Shown: piece after piece, positions 25,763 to 33,792 of the stretch | Numbering within the stretch: the stretch's first letter is position 1 | Layout: each line of letters begins with the position of its first letter | DNA from: Chryseobacterium gregarium DSM 19109 | GTDB taxonomy: Bacteria; Bacteroidota; Bacteroidia; Flavobacteriales; Weeksellaceae | Length of the DNA: 64,000 bases | Reading direction: 5' to 3' | Assembly (NCBI RefSeq): GCF_000430845.1 | Contig: NZ_AUMU01000008.1 | Coordinates: forward strand, 186,001 to 250,000 | Made by a program: the position numbers and the translations under genes | Notes under the pieces: model-generated | The model's database searches: none | What the model saw: the letters and a program-made list of their open reading frames with translations, nothing else | Told to the model about the DNA's origin: nothing

Positions 25763-27004
25763 TAATTGCATTTTTTCCGTTCTGATGAAATCGGCAAGAT
25801 TCTTTATTGCAGTGTCATGTATCCGTACGAATGTATTCTTTTTATCCCAGACATAACCTGCCAGTACAGCACATATTTTTCTTTTGACATCCGGGTTTTC
25901 CGGCTGATGGAAAAACAGTTCCTGTAAATTTCCGGTATACCATTCTTTTACATAGGTGGTAAATACATCAACACCGTATAAAATATAATCAGAGTACTCC
26001 GTCTGCCAGTCTACTTTCTCACCGTTCAGCTGCCGTAAAGCCAGTTTTGCAGCCAGCATCCCGGATTCCGTGGCAAAAGCCATTCCCGAAGAGAAAACAG
26101 GGTCCAGGAATTCAGAAGCGTTGCCTGTGAGTGCAAATCCGTCCCCGAATAAACTTTTTACTGAGCATGAATAATCTTTCAGGTGTTTCGGCTCAAAAAG
26201 AAAATCCACATCTCCGAAACGTTTTACATAATAATCGGAAAGGGAAATGGCTTTTCTCAAGGCTTCTGCCGTGTCACCGTTTTCAGACAGTTTTTCAATA
26301 TATTCAGTGGGGCCGACGATTCCCACACTTGTATTTCCGTTAGAAAAAGGAATGACCCAAAGCCAGACTTCAGTTTCGATAATATCAAAGGAGATTAAAG
26401 TTCCTTCTGTTCCTTCTTCTCTGTTGATATCTTCTAGGTGGGCAAAAATTGCTGAATGCGGAGACAGTTTTGAAGGTTTTTCTAAATCCAGTAATCTCGG
26501 TAAAACCCTTCCGTAACCGCTCGAATCAATGACGAATTTGGCATGGATTTCCTTCGTTTCCCCATTTTTATTTTTTACGGTAGTGACGGAATCTGTTCCG
26601 TTAAACCGGATATCGGTAACTTCAGTTTCAAACTCAAGATCAATGCCCTTTTTAATCACTTCCTGAGCGAGTGTATTATCAAAATCAGCTCTCGGAACCT
26701 GCCAGGTCCAGTCCCAGCCTTCTCCGAATTTATTGCTGAAATCAAAAATGCAGACTTCATTGCCGCGCAAAAAACGTGCTCCCAGCTTTTTCTCAAAGCC
26801 CATCTTATCCAAAGCAGGAAAAAGTCCGGCTTCTTCAAAATGGTCCATCACTCTCGGAATTAAGCTTTCACCTACCACCAATCTCGGGAATTTTGTTTTT
26901 TCGACAACTTTCACGTTGATATTGTTCTTCTTTAAGTATGAAGAAGATACGCATCCGGAAGGCCCAGCCCCGATTACGAGAACATCAACAAATTCTTTGC
27001 TCAT
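25760..27004 (-). CDS. flavin-dependent halogenase-like oxidoreductase
   Basis: The 414-residue FAD enzyme has the N-terminal dinucleotide motif VIGAGPSGCVSSSYL (GxGxxG). It also has two signatures of flavin-dependent halogenases: WLWVIP (the WxWxIP motif, about residues 211-216), which blocks monooxygenation, and FLDPVFSSG (the FxxPxxSxG motif, about residue 297). The early segment FPRLVVGESLIPR matches the IGESL region of pyrrole and phenol halogenases. Chlorinated flexirubins are known, so chlorination of the aryl head group is a natural role. A related geranylgeranyl-reductase-type oxidoreductase is the main alternative. The gene is divergent from the tyrosine ammonia-lyase gene. Confidence 0.8.
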   Translation of the reverse strand: MSKEFVDVLVIGAGPSGCVSSSYLKKNNINVKVVEKTKFPRLVVGESLIPRVMDHFEEAGLFPALDKMGFEKKLGARFLRGNEVCIFDFSNKFGEGWDWTWQVPRADFDNTLAQEVIKKGIDLEFETEVTDIRFNGTDSVTTVKNKNGETKEIHAKFVIDSSGYGRVLPRLLDLEKPSKLSPHSAIFAHLEDINREEGTEGTLISFDIIETEVWLWVIPFSNGNTSVGIVGPTEYIEKLSENGDTAEALRKAISLSDYYVKRFGDVDFLFEPKHLKDYSCSVKSLFGDGFALTGNASEFLDPVFSSGMAFATESGMLAAKLALRQLNGEKVDWQTEYSDYILYGVDVFTTYVKEWYTGNLQELFFHQPENPDVKRKICAVLAGYVWDKKNTFVRIHDTAIKNLADFIRTEKMQL

Positions 27005-27033
27005 CTTTGGTTTTTTATTTTAATAATAACTTC

Positions 27034-27041
27034 TATCTTTG
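27034..27041 (+). promoter_or_regulatory. -7 promoter element for the left-arm pigment operon
   Basis: TATCTTTG fits TAnnTTTG and lies 61 bases before the tyrosine ammonia-lyase ATG. A TTG at 27007-27009 is further away than usual. The leader between them is AT-rich and unstructured. Confidence 0.5.
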
Positions 27042-27102
27042 CCGCAAAATTAATGACAATTAATTAATAATTACAAAATTATCTTACTATTACTTTTAAT
27101 TA

Positions 27103-28623
27103 ATGAGAATAAATAACTTTTTAGAACTGAGCGACTTCAAAAGGGTCATCATTGAAAATGAGAAAATAGAACTGCATGAAATGCTTTTGGACCGGGTGGA
27201 TAAAAGTTTTCAGTTTTTAAAGGAATTTTCGAAAAATAAAGTGATATATGGTGTAAATACAGGTTTCGGGCCCATGGCTCAGTTCAAAATCAGTGACGAA
27301 GATACGCATCAGCTTCAGTATAACCTGATAAGGAGCCATTCCTCCGGAATGGGAAACCCTCTTCCTGCAGCTGAAGTAAAGGCTTCTATGCTGGCAAGGT
27401 TAAATACATTGTCCCTTGGGAATTCAGGGGTACATCCGTCAGTGGTTGTTCTGCTTAAAGAATTAATCAACAGGGATATTGCGCCGTTGATCTTTGAACA
27501 CGGCGGGGTAGGAGCCAGCGGGGATCTGGTTCAGCTGGCCCATTTGGCTTTGGTGTTAATCGGTGAAGGAGAAGTATTTTATAAAGGAGAAAGAAAATCT
27601 GCGAAAGCGGTTTTTGAAGTGGAAAACCTGCAGCCGATTCAGGTAGAAATCCGTGAGGGGCTTGCATTAATGAACGGAACATCCGTAATGTCGGGGATCG
27701 GTATAGTCAATGCTCATAAAGCCAATCAGCTGACGGATATTTCTGTTAAATTGTCCTGTGCCATCAATGAAATCGTTCAGGCTTATGATGATCATTTTTC
27801 TGAAGTGCTCAACGGTACCAAGCTTCATGAAGGACAGCAGAAAATTGCGGCAAAGATGCGCGAACATTTATCTGACAGCCAGCTGATCAGAAAAAGGGCC
27901 GATCATCTATATACCCGTTTTGAAGAGCAGGAAAAAGTATTTAAAGAAAAAGTTCAGGAATATTATTCTTTGCGGTGTGTTCCGCAGATTCTGGGGCCTG
28001 TTCTGGATACGCTGGAATATACAGAGAAAGTGCTTGAGAATGAAATCAATTCAGCGAATGACAACCCGATCATCAACGTTGAAGACCGGCATGTTTACCA
28101 TGGCGGGAATTTCCACGGAGATTATGTTTCTCTGGAAATGGACAAGCTGAAAATCGTGGTAACGAAATTAACCATGCTGGCAGAAAGGCAGTTGAATTAT
28201 CTTTTAAATGCCAAGATCAATGAAATTTTCCCTCCTTTTGTCAATTTAGGTAAATTGGGGTTCAATTTCGGAATGCAGGGCGTACAGTTCACTGCGACTT
28301 CTACTACGGCCGAAAGCCAGATGCTTTCCAATCCGATGTATGTTCACAGTATTCCCAACAATAATGACAACCAGGATATTGTAAGCATGGGAACCAATGC
28401 TGCCGTAATCTGCCGAAAAGTAATTGAAAATGCTTTTGATGTATTAACGGTAGAGGCGATTACTGTTGTTCAGGCTATTGAATATCTGGGGTACCAGGAT
28501 AAAATTTCATCGGCAACAAAGGAATTGTATGATGAAATCAGGAAGATTATTCCGGCTTTTTCGGATGATATGGTGATGTATCCTTATCTGGAAGAAGTAA
28601 AAAATTATTTAAAAGCTTTGTAA
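27103..28623 (+). CDS. tyrosine ammonia-lyase (aromatic amino acid lyase family)
   Basis: The 506-residue enzyme has the MIO-forming triad Ala138-Ser139-Gly140 in HGGVGASGDLVQLAHLAL, the catalytic Tyr region VIYGVNTGFGPMAQ and IRSHSSGMG, and the NSANDNPII block typical of the histidine/phenylalanine/tyrosine ammonia-lyase family. From what I know of the Flavobacterium johnsoniae tyrosine ammonia-lyase, a flexirubin-cluster enzyme with high tyrosine specificity, the similarity is very high along the whole length. It should make 4-coumarate, the starter of the aryl polyene chain, from tyrosine. It heads a plus-strand set of pathway genes. Confidence 0.9.
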   Translation: MRINNFLELSDFKRVIIENEKIELHEMLLDRVDKSFQFLKEFSKNKVIYGVNTGFGPMAQFKISDEDTHQLQYNLIRSHSSGMGNPLPAAEVKASMLARLNTLSLGNSGVHPSVVVLLKELINRDIAPLIFEHGGVGASGDLVQLAHLALVLIGEGEVFYKGERKSAKAVFEVENLQPIQVEIREGLALMNGTSVMSGIGIVNAHKANQLTDISVKLSCAINEIVQAYDDHFSEVLNGTKLHEGQQKIAAKMREHLSDSQLIRKRADHLYTRFEEQEKVFKEKVQEYYSLRCVPQILGPVLDTLEYTEKVLENEINSANDNPIINVEDRHVYHGGNFHGDYVSLEMDKLKIVVTKLTMLAERQLNYLLNAKINEIFPPFVNLGKLGFNFGMQGVQFTATSTTAESQMLSNPMYVHSIPNNNDNQDIVSMGTNAAVICRKVIENAFDVLTVEAITVVQAIEYLGYQDKISSATKELYDEIRKIIPAFSDDMVMYPYLEEVKNYLKAL

Positions 28624-28691
28624 CCATTTCATATAATGAATGGTCTTAACTAAGGTTAGGGAAAAGTAAAAACTAAAAACAGACAGAACAC

Positions 28692-29423
28692 ATGAAATGT
28701 GCAATCATAACAGGAGGCTCAAGAGGTATCGGAAGAGCCATCTGTATAAAACTGGCAGAAGAAAAAAAATATCATATCTTAATCAACTACACTTCAAATG
28801 AAGCTGCAGCAAGAGAAACCTTGGCTCAGGTCGAAGAGTTGGGATCTACCGGGGAAATTCTTAAATTTGATGTAGGAAATGCGGAGGAAACCCAAAATGT
28901 TCTAACAGAATGGCAGGAGGCTCACCTTGAGGATATTGTTGAAGTGATTGTAAATAATGCCGGAATTACACGGGACGGCTTATTTATGTGGATGCCGATC
29001 GAAGACTGGAACTCGGTGATCAATACCAGCTTAAACGGGTTTTTCAATGTGACCAATTTTTTTATTCAAAAACTGTTGCGTAACAAATACGGCAGAATTA
29101 TCAATATGGTTTCTGTTTCCGGAGTGAAAGGGACAGCGGGCCAGACCAATTATTCTGCGGCAAAAGGCGCATTGGTAGGCGCTACAAAAGCGCTGGCACA
29201 GGAAGTAGCCAAAAGAAACATTACGGTGAACGCCGTGGCACCCGGCTTCATCAGGACCGATATGACCCAGGAATTCAATGAAAATGAATTAAAAGCAATG
29301 ATTCCTGCGAACAGGTTCGGAGAAGCTGAAGAAGTAGCGGATCTCGTAGCATTCTTAGCTTCAGGAAAATCTTCGTACATTACGGGAGAAGTGATTAATA
29401 TCAACGGAGGAATCTATTCGTAA
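28692..29423 (+). CDS. fabG: 3-oxoacyl-ACP reductase FabG-type
   Basis: The 243-residue short-chain dehydrogenase has the NADPH motif TGGSRGIGRAICIKLAEEK, the NNAG motif (VIVNNAGITRDGL), and the catalytic Ser and Tyr154/Lys158 in MVSVSGVKGTAGQTNYSAAKGAL. The C-terminus SSYITGEVININGG is typical of FabG. It should reduce the 3-keto group of ACP-bound polyketide intermediates in the aryl polyene chain, as ApeQ does in aryl polyene clusters. It is 68 bases after the tyrosine ammonia-lyase gene and probably in the same operon. Confidence 0.9.
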   Translation: MKCAIITGGSRGIGRAICIKLAEEKKYHILINYTSNEAAARETLAQVEELGSTGEILKFDVGNAEETQNVLTEWQEAHLEDIVEVIVNNAGITRDGLFMWMPIEDWNSVINTSLNGFFNVTNFFIQKLLRNKYGRIINMVSVSGVKGTAGQTNYSAAKGALVGATKALAQEVAKRNITVNAVAPGFIRTDMTQEFNENELKAMIPANRFGEAEEVADLVAFLASGKSSYITGEVININGGIYS

Positions 29424-29425
29424 TA

Positions 29426-29552
29426 ATCTAACAATGTAATGATTTAACAATGTACCAATGGATTCTTCATTTCATTCAGAATGACAGAGGTTATAATTGT
29501 CACATATTTAAAATTGTTACACTGTTAAATTGATAAATTGTTACATTTATTT
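29426..29552. repeat. intergenic degenerate inverted repeat (copy 1)
   Basis: The left arm (29430-29459) is built of CAATGTA-like units with variants AATCTAACAATGTAATG and AACAATGTACCAATG. The right arm (29512-29546) holds the complementary ATTGTTACACTGTTAAATTG and ATTGTTACATT. A further short repeat, GATTCTTCATTTCATTCAGA, is nested between them (29461-29480). The element lies directly before the ketosynthase start and belongs to a family with copies near 31,070, 46,072 and 46,408. Confidence 0.65.
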
Positions 29553-29555
29553 AAC

Positions 29556-30776
29556 ATGGAAAACAGGGTTGTCATTACCGGAATGGGAATTTATTCCTGC
29601 ATCGGAACTTCTTTGCAGGAAGTAAAAGAATCTCTCTATCAGGGGAAATCCGGAATTGTTTTAGTGAATGAAAGAAAGGAATTCGGTTTCAGGTCAGGGC
29701 TTAGCGGCGTAGTTCCGAAACCGGACTTAAAAAATCTTCTGAACAGAAGGCAGCGCATAAGCATGGGCGAAGAAAGCGAATATGCTTATATTGCTACCCT
29801 GGATGCCCTAAAACAGGCAAATATTGATCAGGATTTCCTGGATCATAACGAAGTCGGAATTTTATACGGAAACGACAGCGTTTCCCAGGCGGTGGTAGAA
29901 TCTATTGACATAGCAAGAGAAAAAAAAGATACGACTTTAATAGGGTCCGGCGCTATTTTTAAATCCATGAACTCTACCGTTACCATGAATCTCTCCACCA
30001 TTTTTAAACTGAGAGGGATTAATCTCACCATCAGTGCGGCATGCGCCAGCGGTTCTCATTCTTTGGGACTGGCTTATATGATGATCAAAAATGGCTTCCA
30101 GGATATCATTGTCTGTGGTGGGGCTCAGGAAACCAATAAATATTCAATGGCAAGCTTTGACGGTCTGGGCGTTTTTTCCGTAAGGGAAGATGAACCTCAG
30201 AAAGCTTCAAGGCCTTTCGATTCAGAACGGGACGGTCTGATTCCAAGCGGCGGGGCGGCATCACTAATTGTTGAGAGCCTGGAGTCAGCACAAAAGAGGG
30301 AAGCAAATATTATTGCCGAAATTGTCGGTTACGGATTTTCTTCAAACGGAGGCCATATCTCTACTCCCAATGTGGACGGTCCTGCTTTGGCTATGGATCG
30401 TGCTTTGAAGCAGTCCGGCTTAACGGCTGAAGATATCGATTATATTAATGCACATGCAACCTCCACGCCGATTGGCGATGCCAATGAAGCCAGGGCGATT
30501 TACGAAATCTTCGGCAGCGGGGTTCCGGTAAGCTCCACCAAATCGATGACCGGCCATGAATGCTGGATGGCAGGAGCCAGTGAAGTGATCTATTCCATTC
30601 TGATGATGCAGAACAATTTCGTGGCACCAAATATCAATCTGGAAAATCCTGATGATGAGGCTCAAAAGATAAATCTGGTCGCTGAAACAAAAAGTCAAAA
30701 AATTGATGTATTTTTGTCGAATTCTTTCGGATTTGGGGGAACCAATTCCGCATTAATCGTTAAAAAATTTAAATAA
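29556..30776 (+). CDS. beta-ketoacyl-ACP synthase of the pigment pathway
   Basis: ATG at 29556 gives MENRVVITGMGIYSC; a TTG 18 bases upstream is less likely. The FabF-type synthase keeps the Cys-His-His triad: Cys163 in AACASGSHSLGLAY, His in NAHATSTPIGDANEA, and His in SMTGHECWMAGAS. It should condense malonyl-ACP with an acyl chain in aryl polyene or resorcinol chain formation. It lies between FabG and an ACP gene (4 bases to the ACP start), so it is in one operon with them. It is one of several ketosynthase genes in the cluster. Confidence 0.9.
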   Translation: MENRVVITGMGIYSCIGTSLQEVKESLYQGKSGIVLVNERKEFGFRSGLSGVVPKPDLKNLLNRRQRISMGEESEYAYIATLDALKQANIDQDFLDHNEVGILYGNDSVSQAVVESIDIAREKKDTTLIGSGAIFKSMNSTVTMNLSTIFKLRGINLTISAACASGSHSLGLAYMMIKNGFQDIIVCGGAQETNKYSMASFDGLGVFSVREDEPQKASRPFDSERDGLIPSGGAASLIVESLESAQKREANIIAEIVGYGFSSNGGHISTPNVDGPALAMDRALKQSGLTAEDIDYINAHATSTPIGDANEARAIYEIFGSGVPVSSTKSMTGHECWMAGASEVIYSILMMQNNFVAPNINLENPDDEAQKINLVAETKSQKIDVFLSNSFGFGGTNSALIVKKFK

Positions 30777-30780
30777 AAAC

Positions 30781-31035
30781 ATGGAAAGGGAAAAAATTGT
30801 TGCGGTTGTCAACGACTTTTTGATTAATGAATTTGAAGTCGATGGCGATGAAATCAGCAATGAAGCTAATTTTAAAAAGACACTGGGCTTAGACAGCTTG
30901 GATTATATTGATCTGGTCGTGGTGATCGAATCTAATTTCGGAGTAAAATTGGGCGAGGCGGATTTCAAACAGATCATTACTTTCGAAGACTTTTATTCAA
31001 CGATCGAAAACAAACTCGCTGAAAAAAACGCATAA
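30781..31035 (+). CDS. acyl carrier protein
   Basis: The 84-residue acidic protein has the 4'-phosphopantetheine attachment site at Ser39 in LGLDSLDYIDLVVVIE, the standard DSL motif. The acidic helix after it (EADFKQIITFEDFYSTIENKL) is typical. It would carry the growing aryl polyene chain. It starts four bases after the ketosynthase stop. A second ACP (46129-46386) lies in the right arm, so the cluster has two, as aryl polyene clusters do. Confidence 0.93.
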   Translation: MEREKIVAVVNDFLINEFEVDGDEISNEANFKKTLGLDSLDYIDLVVVIESNFGVKLGEADFKQIITFEDFYSTIENKLAEKNA

Positions 31036-31067
31036 CTATCGACAAAAATTTACTTTAAATTAAATAT

Positions 31068-31146
31068 AACAGTATACCAATTTAACAGTTGACCAATACT
31101 TTTTAAGTCAAGATCACTTGTCAGACTGTTAAATTGATACATTGCT
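31068..31146. repeat. intergenic degenerate inverted repeat (copy 2)
   Basis: CAGTATACCAATTTAACAGT (31070-31089) and ACTGTTAAATTGATACATTG (31125-31144) are complementary at 17 of 20 positions and could form a long hairpin. The units are the same CAATnTAnCA type as in copy 1. The element lies between the ACP gene and the acyltransferase gene. Confidence 0.65.
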
Positions 31147-31156
31147 CATTGATACT

Positions 31157-32041
31157 ATGAACAAATGGAAAGGGAAATCTAAAGGCACTATCTTAGGATA
31201 TAAGATATTCGTATGGTGCATTAGAAATATCGGGATCCGGAGTTCATATATAGTGCTTTACTTTGTGGCTGCCTACTATTTCCTATTCGAGAAAAAAAGC
31301 AATCAGTACATTTCCTATTATTTTAAAAGACGGCTGGGCTATTCATATTGGAAAACAAAAATCTCAGTATTCAGGAGCTATTTTACTTTCGGTAAAGTCC
31401 TGATCGATAAAACGGCCATTTCTGCTGGGCTGAGAGAAAAATATACCTATGAGTTTGACGGTATTGAAAACCTCAGAAACCTATTGGCTGAAAAAAAAGG
31501 CGGTGTCCTGATCAGTGCCCACATCGGAAATTTTGAAATAGCGGAACACTTTTTTGCAGATATCGATTTTGACTGCCAGATCAATCTGGTGACTACAGAC
31601 CAGGAAGTTACGGTGATCAAAGAATATCTGGAAAGCGTTTCGGTTAAGAAAAGCAATATCAAATTCATTTATGTGAAAGATGACATGTCCCATATTTTCG
31701 ATATCAATGAGGCACTGTCTAACAATGAACTGATCTGTTTCACCGGTGACCGCTATTTTGAAGGCTCAAAGTATCTTGAAGGAGATTTGCTTGGTGAAAG
31801 CGCGAAATTTCCTGCCGGCCCTTTTCTTATTGCTTCCAGGCTAGGCGTTCCCGTAGTCTATGTATATGTGATGAAGGAAAAAAATCTTCATTATCACTTA
31901 TATGCAAGAGTAGCACAGAGTGTTAAAAAGCGGGATGCGCAGGGACTTCTCCATTCCTATACCCAAAATCTTGGATCCATGATCAGGAAATATCCTCTTC
32001 AATGGTTCAATTACTTTGATTTTTGGGATGATATTGATTAA
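31157..32041 (+). CDS. lysophospholipid/lipid A-type acyltransferase (LpxL/HtrB family)
   Basis: ATG at 31157 is preferred to a TTG 15 bases earlier. The 294-residue protein has an N-terminal hydrophobic segment (YIVLYFVAAYYFLFE), the HxxxxE acyltransferase motif in SAHIGNFEIAEHFF, and FTGDRYFEGSKYLEGDLLGESAKFPAGPFLIA, which fits blocks III and IV of HtrB-type enzymes. It would transfer an acyl group from ACP to an acceptor at the inner membrane. In flexirubin clusters such an enzyme is a candidate for joining the aryl polyene acid to the resorcinol. It follows the ACP gene after a repeat-filled gap. Confidence 0.82.
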   Translation: MNKWKGKSKGTILGYKIFVWCIRNIGIRSSYIVLYFVAAYYFLFEKKSNQYISYYFKRRLGYSYWKTKISVFRSYFTFGKVLIDKTAISAGLREKYTYEFDGIENLRNLLAEKKGGVLISAHIGNFEIAEHFFADIDFDCQINLVTTDQEVTVIKEYLESVSVKKSNIKFIYVKDDMSHIFDINEALSNNELICFTGDRYFEGSKYLEGDLLGESAKFPAGPFLIASRLGVPVVYVYVMKEKNLHYHLYARVAQSVKKRDAQGLLHSYTQNLGSMIRKYPLQWFNYFDFWDDID

Positions 32042-32253
32042 ATTTCCTACTTTTACTTGCAGAAAAACTAATATTTAAACTTATAACATCAGGATTGATT
32101 TAAAATGAACGGTCAGATTTACAGATGTATTTTACTGCCATCCAAATAGTTTTTATCATTTTACTGAAACCTGAGTGCTGTCGGTACGTTCCAAATAGTA
32201 TAAAAGGACGATATAATTTTAATTCTCAATTTTAAAAGAAAACACACTGCTCC

Positions 32254-33792
32254 TTGAAAAAAGAATTTGATATACTGGTAATCGGCAGCGGATTGGGCGG
32301 GCTTGTTTCGGCTCTTATTTTGGCGAAAGAAGGCCTGAAAGTCTGCGTCCTGGAGAAAAACAACCAGTACGGCGGAAATCTGCAAACCTTTTCCCGGGAC
32401 AAGCTTATTTTCGATACCGGTGTTCATTATCTGGGCGGGCTTTCGGAAGGCCAGAACCTCCACCGGTTTTTTTCCTATCTGGAAATCATGGATAAACTGG
32501 AGCTTCAGAAAATGGATGAGGACGGATATGATAAAATTACTTTCGGAGATGATGAGATTGAATATCCCCACGCCCAGGGCTATGAAAATTTTGTTGAGCA
32601 GTTATCGCAATATTTTCCTGAAGAAAAAGATAATTTAAAGAATTACTGTGAAGAAATACAAAGGGTCTGCAGTCAGTTCCCAAGATATAATGTAATAGGG
32701 AAAGACCATTATAAAGAAGAAATTCTCCATCTGAATACCAAAAGGTTTATTGACTCGCTTACTTCAGATAAAAAACTGCAGGCAGTGCTGCTGGGGTCCA
32801 ATTTTCTATACGCAGGCAATTCTGAAAATGTCCCGTTTTACGTGCATGCGCTGACGGTAAACTCTTATATTCAGAGTGCTTATAAATGCTTGAGAGGCGG
32901 AAGCCAGATTTCTAAATTGCTGATCAGAAAACTCCGTCAGTACGGTGCGGAAATTCACAAGCATTCTGAAGTTTCCCAATTGATTTTTGATGCGCATCAT
33001 CACATAACAGGAGTTGAAACGAAAACAGGGAAAAACTATTCTGCGAAACAGTTTATTTCCAATATTGAAATCCGCTCCATGATCCGGATGATTGGTGAGG
33101 ATCGCCTGAAGAAATCCTTTCTGAACAGGATTCTGAGTTGGGAGCCCGTCTCTTCATGTTTCAGCGTTTATTTTGTATTAACGCCTCATACCATTCCGAA
33201 TTTTAATTATAATATATATCATTTCTCAACAGATGAACTGGTTTGGAATGCCTACCGATACAGCAAAGATGCCTGGCCGGAAACCTATATGCTGTCTTCT
33301 GCACCCTCAAAACTTCATCCCGGGTTTGCGGAAAGCCTGACAGCTATTTCTTATATGGATTTTGATGAGGTTAAAGAATGGGAAGAAACCTTCAATACGG
33401 TAACGGATGAACAGCAAAGGGGAGCATTGTACGAAAAATTTAAAGCGGAAAAAGCAGATAAAATGATGGATGCTTTAGAGAAGAAAATCCCGGATTTACG
33501 GAAGTCTGTTAAAAGCGTTTATACTTCTTCACCTTTGTCTTACCGGGATTATATCGGAAGCTTTGAAGGAAATATGTACGGTTACATCAAAAGCTCGGAA
33601 AATCCTTTAAAAACAATGGTTTCACCGCGGACAAAGATTGATAATCTGTTCCTGACGGGTCAGTCAGTCAACATGCACGGCATTTTGGGATGCACCATCG
33701 GTGCTTTCAATACCTGCGCTGAAATCTTAGGAAAAGAAGTGATGGATGACCGATTAATACAAATGAGTAATGCAAATAAACGTGAACAATAA
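32254..33792 (+). CDS. CrtI-like FAD oxidoreductase (phytoene desaturase/retinol saturase type)
   Basis: The 512-residue protein begins KKEFDILVIGSGLGGLVSALIL (GxGxxG), then GNLQTFSRDKLIFDTGVHYLGG, a pattern of the carotenoid desaturase/all-trans-retinol 13,14-reductase group. The C-terminus has the FAD-binding signature LFLTGQSVNMHGILGCTIGAFNTCAEI. It should oxidise or reduce a polyene or isoprenoid-like chain. In this setting it may act on the aryl polyene or on the resorcinol side chains. The only start in frame is TTG at 32254, as a stop lies 21 bases upstream. Its last 23 bases overlap the next gene. Confidence 0.85.
   Translation: MKKEFDILVIGSGLGGLVSALILAKEGLKVCVLEKNNQYGGNLQTFSRDKLIFDTGVHYLGGLSEGQNLHRFFSYLEIMDKLELQKMDEDGYDKITFGDDEIEYPHAQGYENFVEQLSQYFPEEKDNLKNYCEEIQRVCSQFPRYNVIGKDHYKEEILHLNTKRFIDSLTSDKKLQAVLLGSNFLYAGNSENVPFYVHALTVNSYIQSAYKCLRGGSQISKLLIRKLRQYGAEIHKHSEVSQLIFDAHHHITGVETKTGKNYSAKQFISNIEIRSMIRMIGEDRLKKSFLNRILSWEPVSSCFSVYFVLTPHTIPNFNYNIYHFSTDELVWNAYRYSKDAWPETYMLSSAPSKLHPGFAESLTAISYMDFDEVKEWEETFNTVTDEQQRGALYEKFKAEKADKMMDALEKKIPDLRKSVKSVYTSSPLSYRDYIGSFEGNMYGYIKSSENPLKTMVSPRTKIDNLFLTGQSVNMHGILGCTIGAFNTCAEILGKEVMDDRLIQMSNANKREQ

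Noticed and set aside
25760..27004. Geranylgeranyl reductase as the only name for the FAD enzyme
   Set aside because: The WxWxIP and FxxPxxSxG motifs favour the halogenase group, although the related reductase fold remains the main alternative.
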